Below, piece by piece: positions 1 through 6,517 of a stretch of 12,990 nt of DNA. The DNA is taken from assembly GCA_945863085.1 (NCBI GenBank), contig CAMBCD010000040.1:1-12990 (forward strand). Reading direction: 5' to 3'. The notes beneath the pieces are model-generated. The model was not told where the DNA came from and ran no database searches. It worked only from the letters and a program-made list of their open reading frames with translations. How positions within the stretch are numbered: the first letter of the stretch is position 1; each line of letters starts with the position of its first letter. The DNA comes from Bordetella parapertussis (lineage in GTDB: Bacteria; Pseudomonadota; Gammaproteobacteria; Burkholderiales; SG8-41). The translations under genes and the position numbers were made by a program.

Positions 1-1025
1 TCCGAGGCATGCAGCTGCGCGAAACGTTCCGCGGGATTTTTGTTCTTCAGTATTTCGACAACGGATTCGTCTGCCTTGCCATCGGATACGCGGTAGCCGC
101 CGGACTTGAGGTCGAGAACCTGGATGTCCTTGCCGATTTTCTGGTACACGCCCTTGCGTGTTTTCTGGCCCAGAGCGCCGCTGTCGATGAGCTTCTGCAT
201 CCAGGCCGGTATGCCGTAATACCTGTGCCAGGGATCCTCGGGCAGCGTGTCACGCATGGTGTGCACGACATGGGCGAAGGTATCGAGGCCCACCACATCG
301 GCGGTGCGGAAAGTCGCGCTGCGCGGACGGCCAACCAGCGGGCCGGTCAGCGCATCGACGGTGTCAAATCCGATGCCGAGGCGTTCGGCGTGGTACAGCG
401 TCGCCAGCATCGAAAACACGCCGACGCGGTTGGCGATGAAATTCGGCGTGTCCTTGGCGCGCACCACGCCCTTGCCCAGCGTGGTGACCAGGAAACGTTC
501 GAGGTCGTCGAGGATGCCGGCATCGGTGCCGGTGCAGGCGATGAGTTCAACGAGGTGCATGTAGCGCGGCGGATTGAAAAAATGCACGCCGCAGAAACGG
601 TGCCGTTGTTTCTCGGGGAAGGCACCCGCCAGCCGGTTGATCGACAGGCCCGAGGTGTTGCTGGCGAAGATGGTGTGTTCGCCGAGGTACGGCGCAACCT
701 TGTGGTAGAGGTCTTCCTTCCAGTCCATGCGTTCGGAAATCGCCTCGATGACGATGTCGCAGTCGCGCAGCAGTTCGAGGTGCTGGCCATAGTTCGCGGG
801 TTCGATCAGGTCGGCGCGGTCCCTGGTGGCCAGTGGACTGGGCTCAAGCTTTTTCAGGTTGGCGACAGCCTTCAGCACGTTGCCGTTGGGATCGCCCTCT
901 TTTGCCGGCAGCTCGAACAGGATCACCGGGACATTGGCATTGACGAGATGCGCGGCAATCTGGGCGCCCATGACACCGGCACCCAGCACGGCCACCTTGC
1001 GCACCATCAGGGGATGAGCGGGCAT
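1..1025 (-). CDS. 3-hydroxyacyl-CoA dehydrogenase, HAD-first (FadN-type), 3' end cut by window
   Basis: This enzyme should oxidise L-3-hydroxyacyl-CoA to 3-ketoacyl-CoA with NAD+ in the cytoplasmic beta-oxidation cycle. The 341 residues in the window begin with a Rossmann fold carrying GAGVMG at residues 15-20. They continue through NTSGLSI (Ser125), GVHFFNPP (His148), Glu160 and DTPNFIANR (Asn199), which are the Ser, His, Glu and Asn positions of the HAD active site. The reading frame stays open to base 1, so the C-terminus is missing. Because the HAD domain comes first, family knowledge (Bacillus FadN and beta-proteobacterial homologues of about 800 residues) predicts an enoyl-CoA hydratase domain further on, the reverse of FadB order; that part is not visible. 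The ATG at 1025 has GGAG about 10 bases upstream. The gene lies downstream of the fadL terminator, so it probably has its own promoter (1093-1119). Confidence 0.93.
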   Translation of the reverse strand, partial: MPAHPLMVRKVAVLGAGVMGAQIAAHLVNANVPVILFELPAKEGDPNGNVLKAVANLKKLEPSPLATRDRADLIEPANYGQHLELLRDCDIVIEAISERMDWKEDLYHKVAPYLGEHTIFASNTSGLSINRLAGAFPEKQRHRFCGVHFFNPPRYMHLVELIACTGTDAGILDDLERFLVTTLGKGVVRAKDTPNFIANRVGVFSMLATLYHAERLGIGFDTVDALTGPLVGRPRSATFRTADVVGLDTFAHVVHTMRDTLPEDPWHRYYGIPAWMQKLIDSGALGQKTRKGVYQKIGKDIQVLDLKSGGYRVSDGKADESVVEILKNKNPAERFAQLHAS

Positions 1026-1092
1026 GGCGATGACACTCCTGAAAGACACTTACCGAGAAGCGTAGCTGAAAGGCGTGCTGAAACGTGAATTC

Positions 1093-1119
1093 ATTCTAGC
1101 ATCCTGCCGCGCAAAGCAA
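1093..1119 (-). promoter_or_regulatory. candidate sigma70 promoter for the hydroxyacyl-CoA dehydrogenase gene
   Basis: On the minus strand a TAGAAT -10 box (1093-1098) is preceded by TGC, giving an extended -10. A weak TTGCTT -35 lies 15 bases further upstream (1114-1119). The predicted start is near 1086, leaving a leader of about 60 bases to the ATG at 1025. The promoter sits between the fadL terminator and the gene, where one would be needed. The -35 box and spacing are poor, so the call rests mainly on the extended -10. Confidence 0.4.
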
Positions 1120-1132
1120 CCCGGGCTGCCCG

Positions 1133-1161
1133 AAAAAAACGGGCGATCCGCAGATCGCCCG
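1133..1161 (-). terminator. intrinsic terminator of the fadL-like gene
   Basis: On the minus strand a 9-bp perfect stem (arms 1153-1161 and 1140-1148, CGGGCGATC paired with GATCGCCCG) encloses a 4-base loop. It is followed directly by seven Ts (1139-1133). It begins 21 bases past the TGA of the FadL-family gene. The stem and T-tract form a textbook Rho-independent terminator and separate this gene from the downstream hydroxyacyl-CoA dehydrogenase gene. Confidence 0.9.
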
Positions 1162-1182
1162 TTCACCGGAAAAAACAGGAAC

Positions 1183-2457
1183 TCAGAAACTGTAGGTGAT
1201 CTGCGCACTCAGGATGTGCACACTGGGATCCTCGTAATTGCCGACCACGTTACCCTGGAATGGCGCTGCAACCACGCCCTTGCGCGAATTGATCGGCGCG
1301 TCCTTGATGAACAGGTAGGCATAGCCGAAATCCAGCGTCATCTGTTTCGAAGCCTGGTACTTGCCGCCGATGGCCAGCCAGGTACGGTCGTTGTCGGGCA
1401 ATGTCACGGTGCGATGCTGGTCGGTGACCGGGCTCTTGTCATAAGCCACTCCGAGTTTCAGCATGAAATCATTGCGCATCTGGTAATTGGCGCCGATGCC
1501 GATACGGTAAGTGTCCTTGAATTCGAAAGCAAAGGTGTCCAGCAAACGCCCCGACGGCCCCAGCGGAGAGGCCGCCGTGGTCCTGATCGGCACCTGTTTG
1601 ATATTGCTCCACTTGCTGAAGGTGATGTCGCCCAGCAGTTGCCACTTCGAATCCAGCTGGTGAGAAATGCCCCAGGCCAGCGTATCCGGCAGCTCGGCCG
1701 ACGTACTGATCGGCGCGGAGCCGACGCCCGTCACCCGCGCAGTGCCGGTCAGATCGTGCTCGATCGCAGAGCGGTATGAAAGACCGATGCGCGTTGCAGG
1801 GGAAATACTGAACATCGCACCGAGGTTGAAACCGATACTATCGTCTTCGAGCTTCAGGTTGCTGAGGGTTTCGATGCCGACAAACGCGGAGCGGTCAATT
1901 TTCACTTGGGCGCGCTGGAAGCTGATGCCACCGCCCAGCGACACCACATCATTGAGCTTGTAGGCCACGCTGGGATTGATGTCGATGGTCTTGATTTCGG
2001 CTTTCTGTGACTGGAAACGGCCGAACCAGCCGTTATCGTATTCGGTGGCCAGGCCGAAAGGCACGCTGACACCGACACCGACCCACCACTTGGGATCAAT
2101 CTGCCAGGACATGTACAAATTGGGTACCGCAGCCCAGTCACCGGCATCCCCACCGTTGCCGCCGGGAGATGGCAAGCCGGCAGGCGCCGTGGAAGTACCG
2201 GAGTTGGTGAATTCGGATGATGGCCGGATCAGGTTGATCGCGCCCGACACCTGGCGTCCCTGCAGCCGTGTCATGCCCGCCGGGTTGAAAAATATGGTGC
2301 TTGCGTTTTCCGCAGCCGCCGCCTGGCCGGCATAGGCGTTGCCGAGGCCGCTGGCGTTCTGCTCCATCAACTGGAAACCCGAAGCCGAGGCCTGCCCGGC
2401 CATCGCAGTCAGCGCGGTGGCCACGGATAAATATATGATTTTACTTGTAAATTTCAT
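1183..2457 (-). CDS. FadL/OmpP1/TodX family outer-membrane transporter
   Basis: A 424-residue outer-membrane beta-barrel of the FadL family, which carries long-chain fatty acids or other hydrophobic compounds across the outer membrane. A Sec signal peptide (Lys6, hydrophobic core at about 7-20) ends at an ASA site near residue 25. The mature protein starts SGFQLMEQNASGLGNAYAG, the FadL N-terminal hatch signature, followed by NPAGM near residue 60. The chain ends TYSF, with the C-terminal aromatic residue expected for BAM-mediated insertion. Length is normal for the family. The ATG at 2457 has AAGGAGAGGG just upstream. The gene stands alone between two terminators, next to an acyl-CoA synthetase/dehydrogenase operon, which favours a fatty-acid substrate. 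TodX-like transport of aromatic or terpenoid compounds cannot be excluded from sequence alone. Confidence 0.92.
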   Translation of the reverse strand: MKFTSKIIYLSVATALTAMAGQASASGFQLMEQNASGLGNAYAGQAAAAENASTIFFNPAGMTRLQGRQVSGAINLIRPSSEFTNSGTSTAPAGLPSPGGNGGDAGDWAAVPNLYMSWQIDPKWWVGVGVSVPFGLATEYDNGWFGRFQSQKAEIKTIDINPSVAYKLNDVVSLGGGISFQRAQVKIDRSAFVGIETLSNLKLEDDSIGFNLGAMFSISPATRIGLSYRSAIEHDLTGTARVTGVGSAPISTSAELPDTLAWGISHQLDSKWQLLGDITFSKWSNIKQVPIRTTAASPLGPSGRLLDTFAFEFKDTYRIGIGANYQMRNDFMLKLGVAYDKSPVTDQHRTVTLPDNDRTWLAIGGKYQASKQMTLDFGYAYLFIKDAPINSRKGVVAAPFQGNVVGNYEDPSVHILSAQITYSF

Positions 2458-2525
2458 AGCCCTCTCCTTGGGTTACCGATGTGATGGTTGATATGGCTGT
2501 CGCGATGGTTCGCGATCTGCGATCT

Positions 2526-2560
2526 GTAAAACATGTTACTCGTCAACGCGCTGATTTCAA
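2526..2560 (-). promoter_or_regulatory. candidate fadL promoter with overlapping short palindrome
   Basis: On the minus strand TTGAAA (2555-2560) and TAACAT (2533-2538) form a -35/-10 pair with a 16-base spacer. The -10 lies inside GTAA-N6-TTAC (2526-2539), whose centre AACATGTT is an 8-bp perfect palindrome; this could be an operator half-site pair. The leader to the ATG would be about 70 bases. Both boxes are imperfect, and an alternative -35 (TTGACG) lies slightly downstream without a good partner. A promoter is expected here because a terminator-like hairpin precedes it. Confidence 0.3.
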
Positions 2561-2563
2561 TGG

Positions 2564-2585
2564 AAAACCCGGGCAAATTACCCGG
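2564..2585 (-). terminator. short intrinsic terminator-like hairpin at the operon end
   Basis: On the minus strand CCGGG (2585-2581), a 7-base loop and CCCGG (2573-2569) form an all-GC 5-bp stem. One G and four Ts (2567-2564) follow. The TAA stop of the thioesterase gene (2580-2578) lies in the loop. The stem is short and the T run brief, so termination may be partial. The position, at the end of a five-gene run and just before an independent gene, supports the role. Confidence 0.5.
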
Positions 2586-2997
2586 TCTGTGGCGGCGATA
2601 CCACACGCGGCTTGCGGTTGTTGTCCACCGCCACGTAGGTCAGCACCGCCTCGGTCACCTTGACGCACTCTTCGCGCTCGGGACGGCGCTGCGCATACAC
2701 CTGCACGTCCACGGTAATCGAGGTGCGCCCCACTTTGACGACCTCCGCATAAAAACTGACGATATCGCCGACAAATACCGGCTGACGGAACACGAAGGAA
2801 TTGACCGCCACCGTGGCCACCCGGCCCTGCGCGAGGCGGTGCGCCGGAATGCTGCCGGCCAGGTCGACCTGTGCCATGATCCAGCCGCCGAAAATATCGC
2901 CGGTATAGTTGGCATCCGAGGGCATCGGAATCACCCTCAGCGCCGGCATCTTGCCCTCGGGCAAGGTGGTCTTGCACTCCCGTTCATCAGCACTCAA
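2578..2997 (-). CDS. yciA: YciA-type acyl-CoA thioesterase
   Basis: A 139-residue single hotdog-fold thioesterase that hydrolyses acyl-CoA to free acid and CoA in the cytoplasm. The family block SDANYTGDIFGGWIMAQVDLA spans about residues 27-47. Asp45 sits at the place of the catalytic Asp of YciA enzymes, and GRVATVAV (58-65) and VFVGDIV (74-80) follow. The C-terminal TEAVLTYVAVD strand is also typical. The frame requires a TTG start (2997), supported by AGGAG 8 bases upstream; the next in-frame Met (residue 17) would cut into the N-terminus but spare the fold. It is the last gene of the operon, 39 bases after the acyl-CoA synthetase gene. It probably recycles CoA or removes dead-end acyl-CoAs formed by its neighbours. 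YciA enzymes accept a wide range of chain lengths, so the substrate is open. Confidence 0.92.
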   Translation of the reverse strand: MSADERECKTTLPEGKMPALRVIPMPSDANYTGDIFGGWIMAQVDLAGSIPAHRLAQGRVATVAVNSFVFRQPVFVGDIVSFYAEVVKVGRTSITVDVQVYAQRRPEREECVKVTEAVLTYVAVDNNRKPRVVSPPQTG

Positions 2998-3036
2998 TCG
3001 TAACTCTCCTCAATCCTCATTCCGCAATCCCGCACT

Positions 3037-4851
3037 TCAGTGTCCGGCATACATGCCGTCGATTTCAGCATTGAATTTTTCCATGACCTTGGCGCGCTTC
3101 AGTTTCATCGTCGGCGTCAGCAGGCCGTTTTCCACGGTCCACGGCTCCAGCGTGACGGTGATGCGCCGCACCTGCGCGTAACCCGGAAACTCGGTGATCT
3201 GCGCCGCGATGCGCGCAAGGATGGCCTTTTCCGCCGGTTTTGAGCGCAGCACATCAGGCGCGCCGGGATTGAGGCCGGAAGCTGCCGCGAGTTTCTGCCA
3301 GTGCTCGGCATTCAGCACCGCCATCACCGTCAGGAAGGGTTTGCCCTCGCCGAGCAGCATCACCTGGTCGAACAGCGGATCACGTGCGATCGCCGCTTCC
3401 ATGTCGCCGGGCGGCACTTTTTCACCGTTGGACAGCACGATCACATCCTTCAGCCGCCCGGTGATGAACAAATGGCCCTGGTCGCCGATGCGTCCGGTGT
3501 CGCCGGAATTCAACCAGCCGTCGGGCTGGATCATCGCTTTCGTCGCCTCATCGTTGTTCCAGTAACCGAGCATGACGTTGGGGCCCTTGATCAGCACCGC
3601 GTCCTTGTCGCCGATCTTGACCTGGACGCCGGGGATGGGCTGGCCGACGCTTGCCGGGATGTTGTTGCCGGGACAGTTCGCAGTGGCGATGGGACTGGTT
3701 TCCGTCAATCCGTAACCCTGCAGGATCGGCAGACCCAGACCGATGAAAATTTTCGAGATGTCGGACGGCAGCGCGGCTCCGCCCGACAAGGCATAACGCA
3801 GGCGTCCGCCGAGCCGCGCCAGCACCTTGGACGCCACCAGCTTGTTCAGCACCGGCCACAGCAGGAACGACGGCAGCCACGGCCCGCGGCCCTGCGCATG
3901 TTCGAAACGCGCATAACCGACGCTGGCGGCAAGCAGGAACAGTTTTTTGCGCAGCGGCGGGCCTTCGTCGAGTTTGGCGCGGATGGTGCCCCAGATGCGC
4001 TCGTAGATGCGCGGCACCGATATCAGCATCGTCGGCCGTATGTTCTGCAGGTCTTCACCGAGCTGCGGAATCGAACGCGCGTAGGCGGTGATCGAGCCGG
4101 CCATCACCGTCAGGTAATAACCGCAGGTGCGTTCGAAAGTATGCGACAGCGGCAGGAAGGACATGAAAATGTCGTCATGCCCGGTCGCCAGTACGCTCAG
4201 CGCGGCTTCGGTATTCGACAGAATGTTGTTGTGCGACAGCATCACGCCCTTGGGCCGGCCGGTGGTACCCGAGGTGTAAACGATGGTCGCCAGCGTGTCG
4301 CCGTCACGCGCCAGGTGCCGCGTTGCGCCGCCGTCTTCCGGCAGCCAGTCGCCGATCCACTGCAGGCGCGCATCACTGCCGGACGACGGCAGCGTGTTGA
4401 CGGTCAGGAAACGCACAATGCTGCGCATTTCACCGGCCACGTCTTCCAGCGCCTGCCACTGTTCCTGACCGTCGATCAGCAGCGCCTTGCAGCCGGAATT
4501 ATTGATGATGTACGCCACATTATCGGCGCGGTCCTGGGTGTAGAGCGGCACCACCACCAGGCCGAGACCCAGCGCCGCCTGGTCGAAGATCACCCATTCC
4601 GGAGAATTGCGCAGCATCACCGCAACGCGGTCGCCGGGCTGCAGTCCGTCTTTTTCCATGGCCGCCTGCCAGCGTGCAATCTGGCGGTCGATCTGCGCCC
4701 AGGTGTAATCGCGCCAGTTGCCGTGCTGCTCGTTGTACGCCTTGTAGGCCACGAGGTCCGGCGTGCGTTTGACGCGCTCACGGAACAGTCCGTCCAGTGT
4801 GCCCGCCGCCGCCATCGGAATGACATGCGATGTATCGTTGTTTTTGTTCAT
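3037..4851 (-). CDS. long-chain acyl-CoA synthetase (AMP-binding, FadD15/ACSL-like)
   Basis: This 604-residue enzyme of the ANL superfamily activates a fatty acid with ATP to acyl-AMP and then to acyl-CoA. Visible motifs are the P-loop YTSGTTGRPKG (192-202), the adenine-binding GYGLTETSP (379-387), GDTG (450-453; Asp451 should contact the ribose) and the hinge TGRLKD (464-469). The C-terminal LTPTMKLKR carries Lys583/Lys585, one of which should be the adenylation lysine. LSNGEKVPP (473-481), together with LTPTMKLKR, resembles the long-chain (ACSL/FadD15) branch rather than short-chain acetyl-CoA synthetases. No signal peptide or membrane helix is obvious. The ATG at 4851 has a strong GGAGGAG. 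The gene lies 18 bases after the SDR gene and 39 before the thioesterase gene, in the middle of the lipid operon. Chain-length preference cannot be read from the sequence. Confidence 0.93.
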   Translation of the reverse strand: MNKNNDTSHVIPMAAAGTLDGLFRERVKRTPDLVAYKAYNEQHGNWRDYTWAQIDRQIARWQAAMEKDGLQPGDRVAVMLRNSPEWVIFDQAALGLGLVVVPLYTQDRADNVAYIINNSGCKALLIDGQEQWQALEDVAGEMRSIVRFLTVNTLPSSGSDARLQWIGDWLPEDGGATRHLARDGDTLATIVYTSGTTGRPKGVMLSHNNILSNTEAALSVLATGHDDIFMSFLPLSHTFERTCGYYLTVMAGSITAYARSIPQLGEDLQNIRPTMLISVPRIYERIWGTIRAKLDEGPPLRKKLFLLAASVGYARFEHAQGRGPWLPSFLLWPVLNKLVASKVLARLGGRLRYALSGGAALPSDISKIFIGLGLPILQGYGLTETSPIATANCPGNNIPASVGQPIPGVQVKIGDKDAVLIKGPNVMLGYWNNDEATKAMIQPDGWLNSGDTGRIGDQGHLFITGRLKDVIVLSNGEKVPPGDMEAAIARDPLFDQVMLLGEGKPFLTVMAVLNAEHWQKLAAASGLNPGAPDVLRSKPAEKAILARIAAQITEFPGYAQVRRITVTLEPWTVENGLLTPTMKLKRAKVMEKFNAEIDGMYAGH

Positions 4852-4869
4852 CTCTTCTCCTCCGCAGAG

Positions 4870-5697
4870 TTAGTCGAGAAACAGGTCGGTGTACGGCTTG
4901 ATGCCTGGCGTGACCGCATACGCATCAAAGTCGGTCACCCCCTCCTCGCGCAACACGGCTTCATCAATGTAGAAATTACCGGTGGCCGTACGGCTGTCGC
5001 GTTTGAAAATCGCGTACGCCGCGTCGGCCATGATATCCGGTTTGCGGCTGGCCCTGAGGATCGCCTCCGGGAAATTCACCGCGATCGCGGCGGTGGCAAT
5101 GGTGGTGCGCGGCCACAGCGAATTCACCGCGATGCCCTGCGCGCGGAATTCCTCGGCCATGCCCAGTGTGCACATGCTCATGCCGTATTTGGCCATGGCG
5201 TACGCCACATGGTCCTTGAACCATTTTGCCTTCATGCTCAGCGGCGGCGAGAGGGTCAGGATGTGCGGATTCTTTGCTTTCGCCAAAAAAGGCAGGCAGG
5301 CCTGGGAACAGACAAAGGTGCCGCGCACATTGACGTCGAACATCAGGTCAAAACGCTTGGCCGGCGTCTCCAGCGTGCCGCTCAACTGGATCGCACTGGC
5401 ATTGTTGACCAGGATGTCGATGCCGCCGAAATGCGCCGCCGCCTGTTGCGCCGCAGCCGCCACCGCCTCTTCATCACGCACGTCGAGCTGGATCGGCAAG
5501 GCCTTGCCGCCGGCCTTGATCACCTCTTCCGCAATTTCGTGGATGGTGCCGGGCAGCCGTGCATGCGGCGTCGCGGTTTTGGCTGTGACCACGATGTTGG
5601 CGCCATCGCGCGCGCAGCGCAGCGCAATGGCGCGGCCGATGCCGCGGCTCGCGCCGGTGATGAATACGGTTTTACCCTGCAGCGCCGGCATAATCAT
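4870..5697 (-). CDS. HSDL2-like short-chain dehydrogenase/reductase
   Basis: A 275-residue classical-type SDR, an NAD(P)-dependent oxidoreductase of a hydroxyl or carbonyl group. TGASRGIG (14-21) is the dinucleotide-binding motif, NNAS (98-101) the structural Asn motif, and Ser150, Tyr166 and Lys170 (YAMAK) form the catalytic set. The segments TAKTATPHARLPGTI, LVNNASAI, LTLSPPL, AKYGMSM, GMAEEF and the terminal FLD closely match what I remember of the N-terminal domain of animal HSDL2; the HSDL2 C-terminal SCP2 domain is absent. The ATG at 5697 is the longest option. The ATG six bases on (5691, residue 3) sits about 8 bases after AAGGG and may be the better start. The gene is 34 bases after the crotonase gene and 18 before the acyl-CoA synthetase gene. 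A substrate in fatty-acid or branched/isoprenoid acid breakdown is inferred; the exact one is unknown. Confidence 0.88.
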   Translation of the reverse strand: MIMPALQGKTVFITGASRGIGRAIALRCARDGANIVVTAKTATPHARLPGTIHEIAEEVIKAGGKALPIQLDVRDEEAVAAAAQQAAAHFGGIDILVNNASAIQLSGTLETPAKRFDLMFDVNVRGTFVCSQACLPFLAKAKNPHILTLSPPLSMKAKWFKDHVAYAMAKYGMSMCTLGMAEEFRAQGIAVNSLWPRTTIATAAIAVNFPEAILRASRKPDIMADAAYAIFKRDSRTATGNFYIDEAVLREEGVTDFDAYAVTPGIKPYTDLFLD

Positions 5698-5731
5698 TTC
5701 CCTTGCTCACTTGCCATATTACTTGCCTTAT

Positions 5732-6517
5732 TTACCTGCCCTGAAATTGCGGTTTGCGTTTACCGGTGAAGGCGGTGATGCCTTCGACAAAATCTTCTGT
5801 TTTTGCGCAGCGTGCGAAGGCCAGCGCCTCGGCATCAAGCTGCGCCGCGAGACCGGCATGCATGGCGCGGTTGGCCAGTGCCTTGGTTTCGGCATAGGCC
5901 TGCGCCGGCCCGACAGCCAGGCGGCGCGCCAGTTTTTCCGTTTCTGCCGCCAGCTGATCTGCCGCCACGACACGATTGACAACACCGAGGCGCTGCATGG
6001 TTTCCGCATCCACGGCATCCGCCAGCAGCATCAGTTCCATCGCTTTCTGGTAGCCCGTCAGCCGCGGCAGAAACCAGGTAGCCCCCCCGTCGGGGCTGGT
6101 GCCGATGCGGCTGTAGGCCATGGAAAACTGCGTGCCCGCTGCCGCCAGCACCAGGTCACAGGCGAGCATGATGCTGAGCCCTGCGCCGGCGACCGCGCCG
6201 TGCACGGCGGCGATCACCGGCTGCGGCGCGCGGCGCAGGGCAAGGATGCCGTGATGCAGGGCACCGGCCAGTTCCGGCACCAGTTTGGCCATCTCCGCAA
6301 GCTTGTCGCGGAACATCGCGACATCACCGCCGGCGACGAAGGCCGGGCCGGCGCCGCGCAGCACGATGACCCGTGCCTCCGGATCAGCGGCCGCGTGCTC
6401 ACTGGTCTCATGGAAGGCGTGAATCATCTCCACGTCCAGCGCATTCATCACCGCCGGTCGGTTGAAGGTGATGGTGGCAACACCATCACTCACGGCGTAG
6501 AGAAGGCAGTTGCTCAC
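5732..6517 (-). CDS. enoyl-CoA hydratase/isomerase family protein, PaaG-like active site
   Basis: A 261-residue crotonase-fold enzyme acting on acyl-CoA. The oxyanion-hole segments are FVAGGD (60-65) and GAVAGAG (107-113). The pattern MAYSRIGTSPDGGATWFLPRL (133-153) and the tail FTGKRKPQFQG match PaaG-type isomerases. By my alignment with rat enoyl-CoA hydratase, Glu144 is replaced by Ser115 and Glu164 by Tyr135. Asp143 takes the place of the catalytic acid of PaaG/enoyl-CoA isomerases. A double-bond isomerase is therefore more likely than a hydratase. The start is GTG at 6517, overlapping the upstream stop as GTGA. No clear Shine-Dalgarno precedes it, so translational coupling to the acyl-CoA dehydrogenase gene is likely. 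No other phenylacetate genes are present, so a role in unsaturated fatty acid oxidation is more plausible than in the paa pathway. Confidence 0.9.
   Translation of the reverse strand: MSNCLLYAVSDGVATITFNRPAVMNALDVEMIHAFHETSEHAAADPEARVIVLRGAGPAFVAGGDVAMFRDKLAEMAKLVPELAGALHHGILALRRAPQPVIAAVHGAVAGAGLSIMLACDLVLAAAGTQFSMAYSRIGTSPDGGATWFLPRLTGYQKAMELMLLADAVDAETMQRLGVVNRVVAADQLAAETEKLARRLAVGPAQAYAETKALANRAMHAGLAAQLDAEALAFARCAKTEDFVEGITAFTGKRKPQFQGR

Noticed and set aside
9..1088. Open frame of 359 codons on the plus strand at the left edge
   Set aside because: It is antisense to the 3-hydroxyacyl-CoA dehydrogenase, whose active-site residues are all present in the minus-strand frame.
3301..5769. 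Long open frame of 822 codons on the plus strand
   Set aside because: It lies antisense to the acyl-CoA synthetase and SDR genes, both with complete family motifs. Its translation is low-complexity, rich in His, Arg, Gln and Gly, with no recognisable domain, and no Shine-Dalgarno supports it. It is a codon-bias shadow of GC-rich genes.
5732..6517. Assignment of the crotonase as paaG of the phenylacetate pathway
   Set aside because: The active site is PaaG-like, but no other paa gene is in the window and the neighbours are fatty-acid genes, so the gene symbol is not used.
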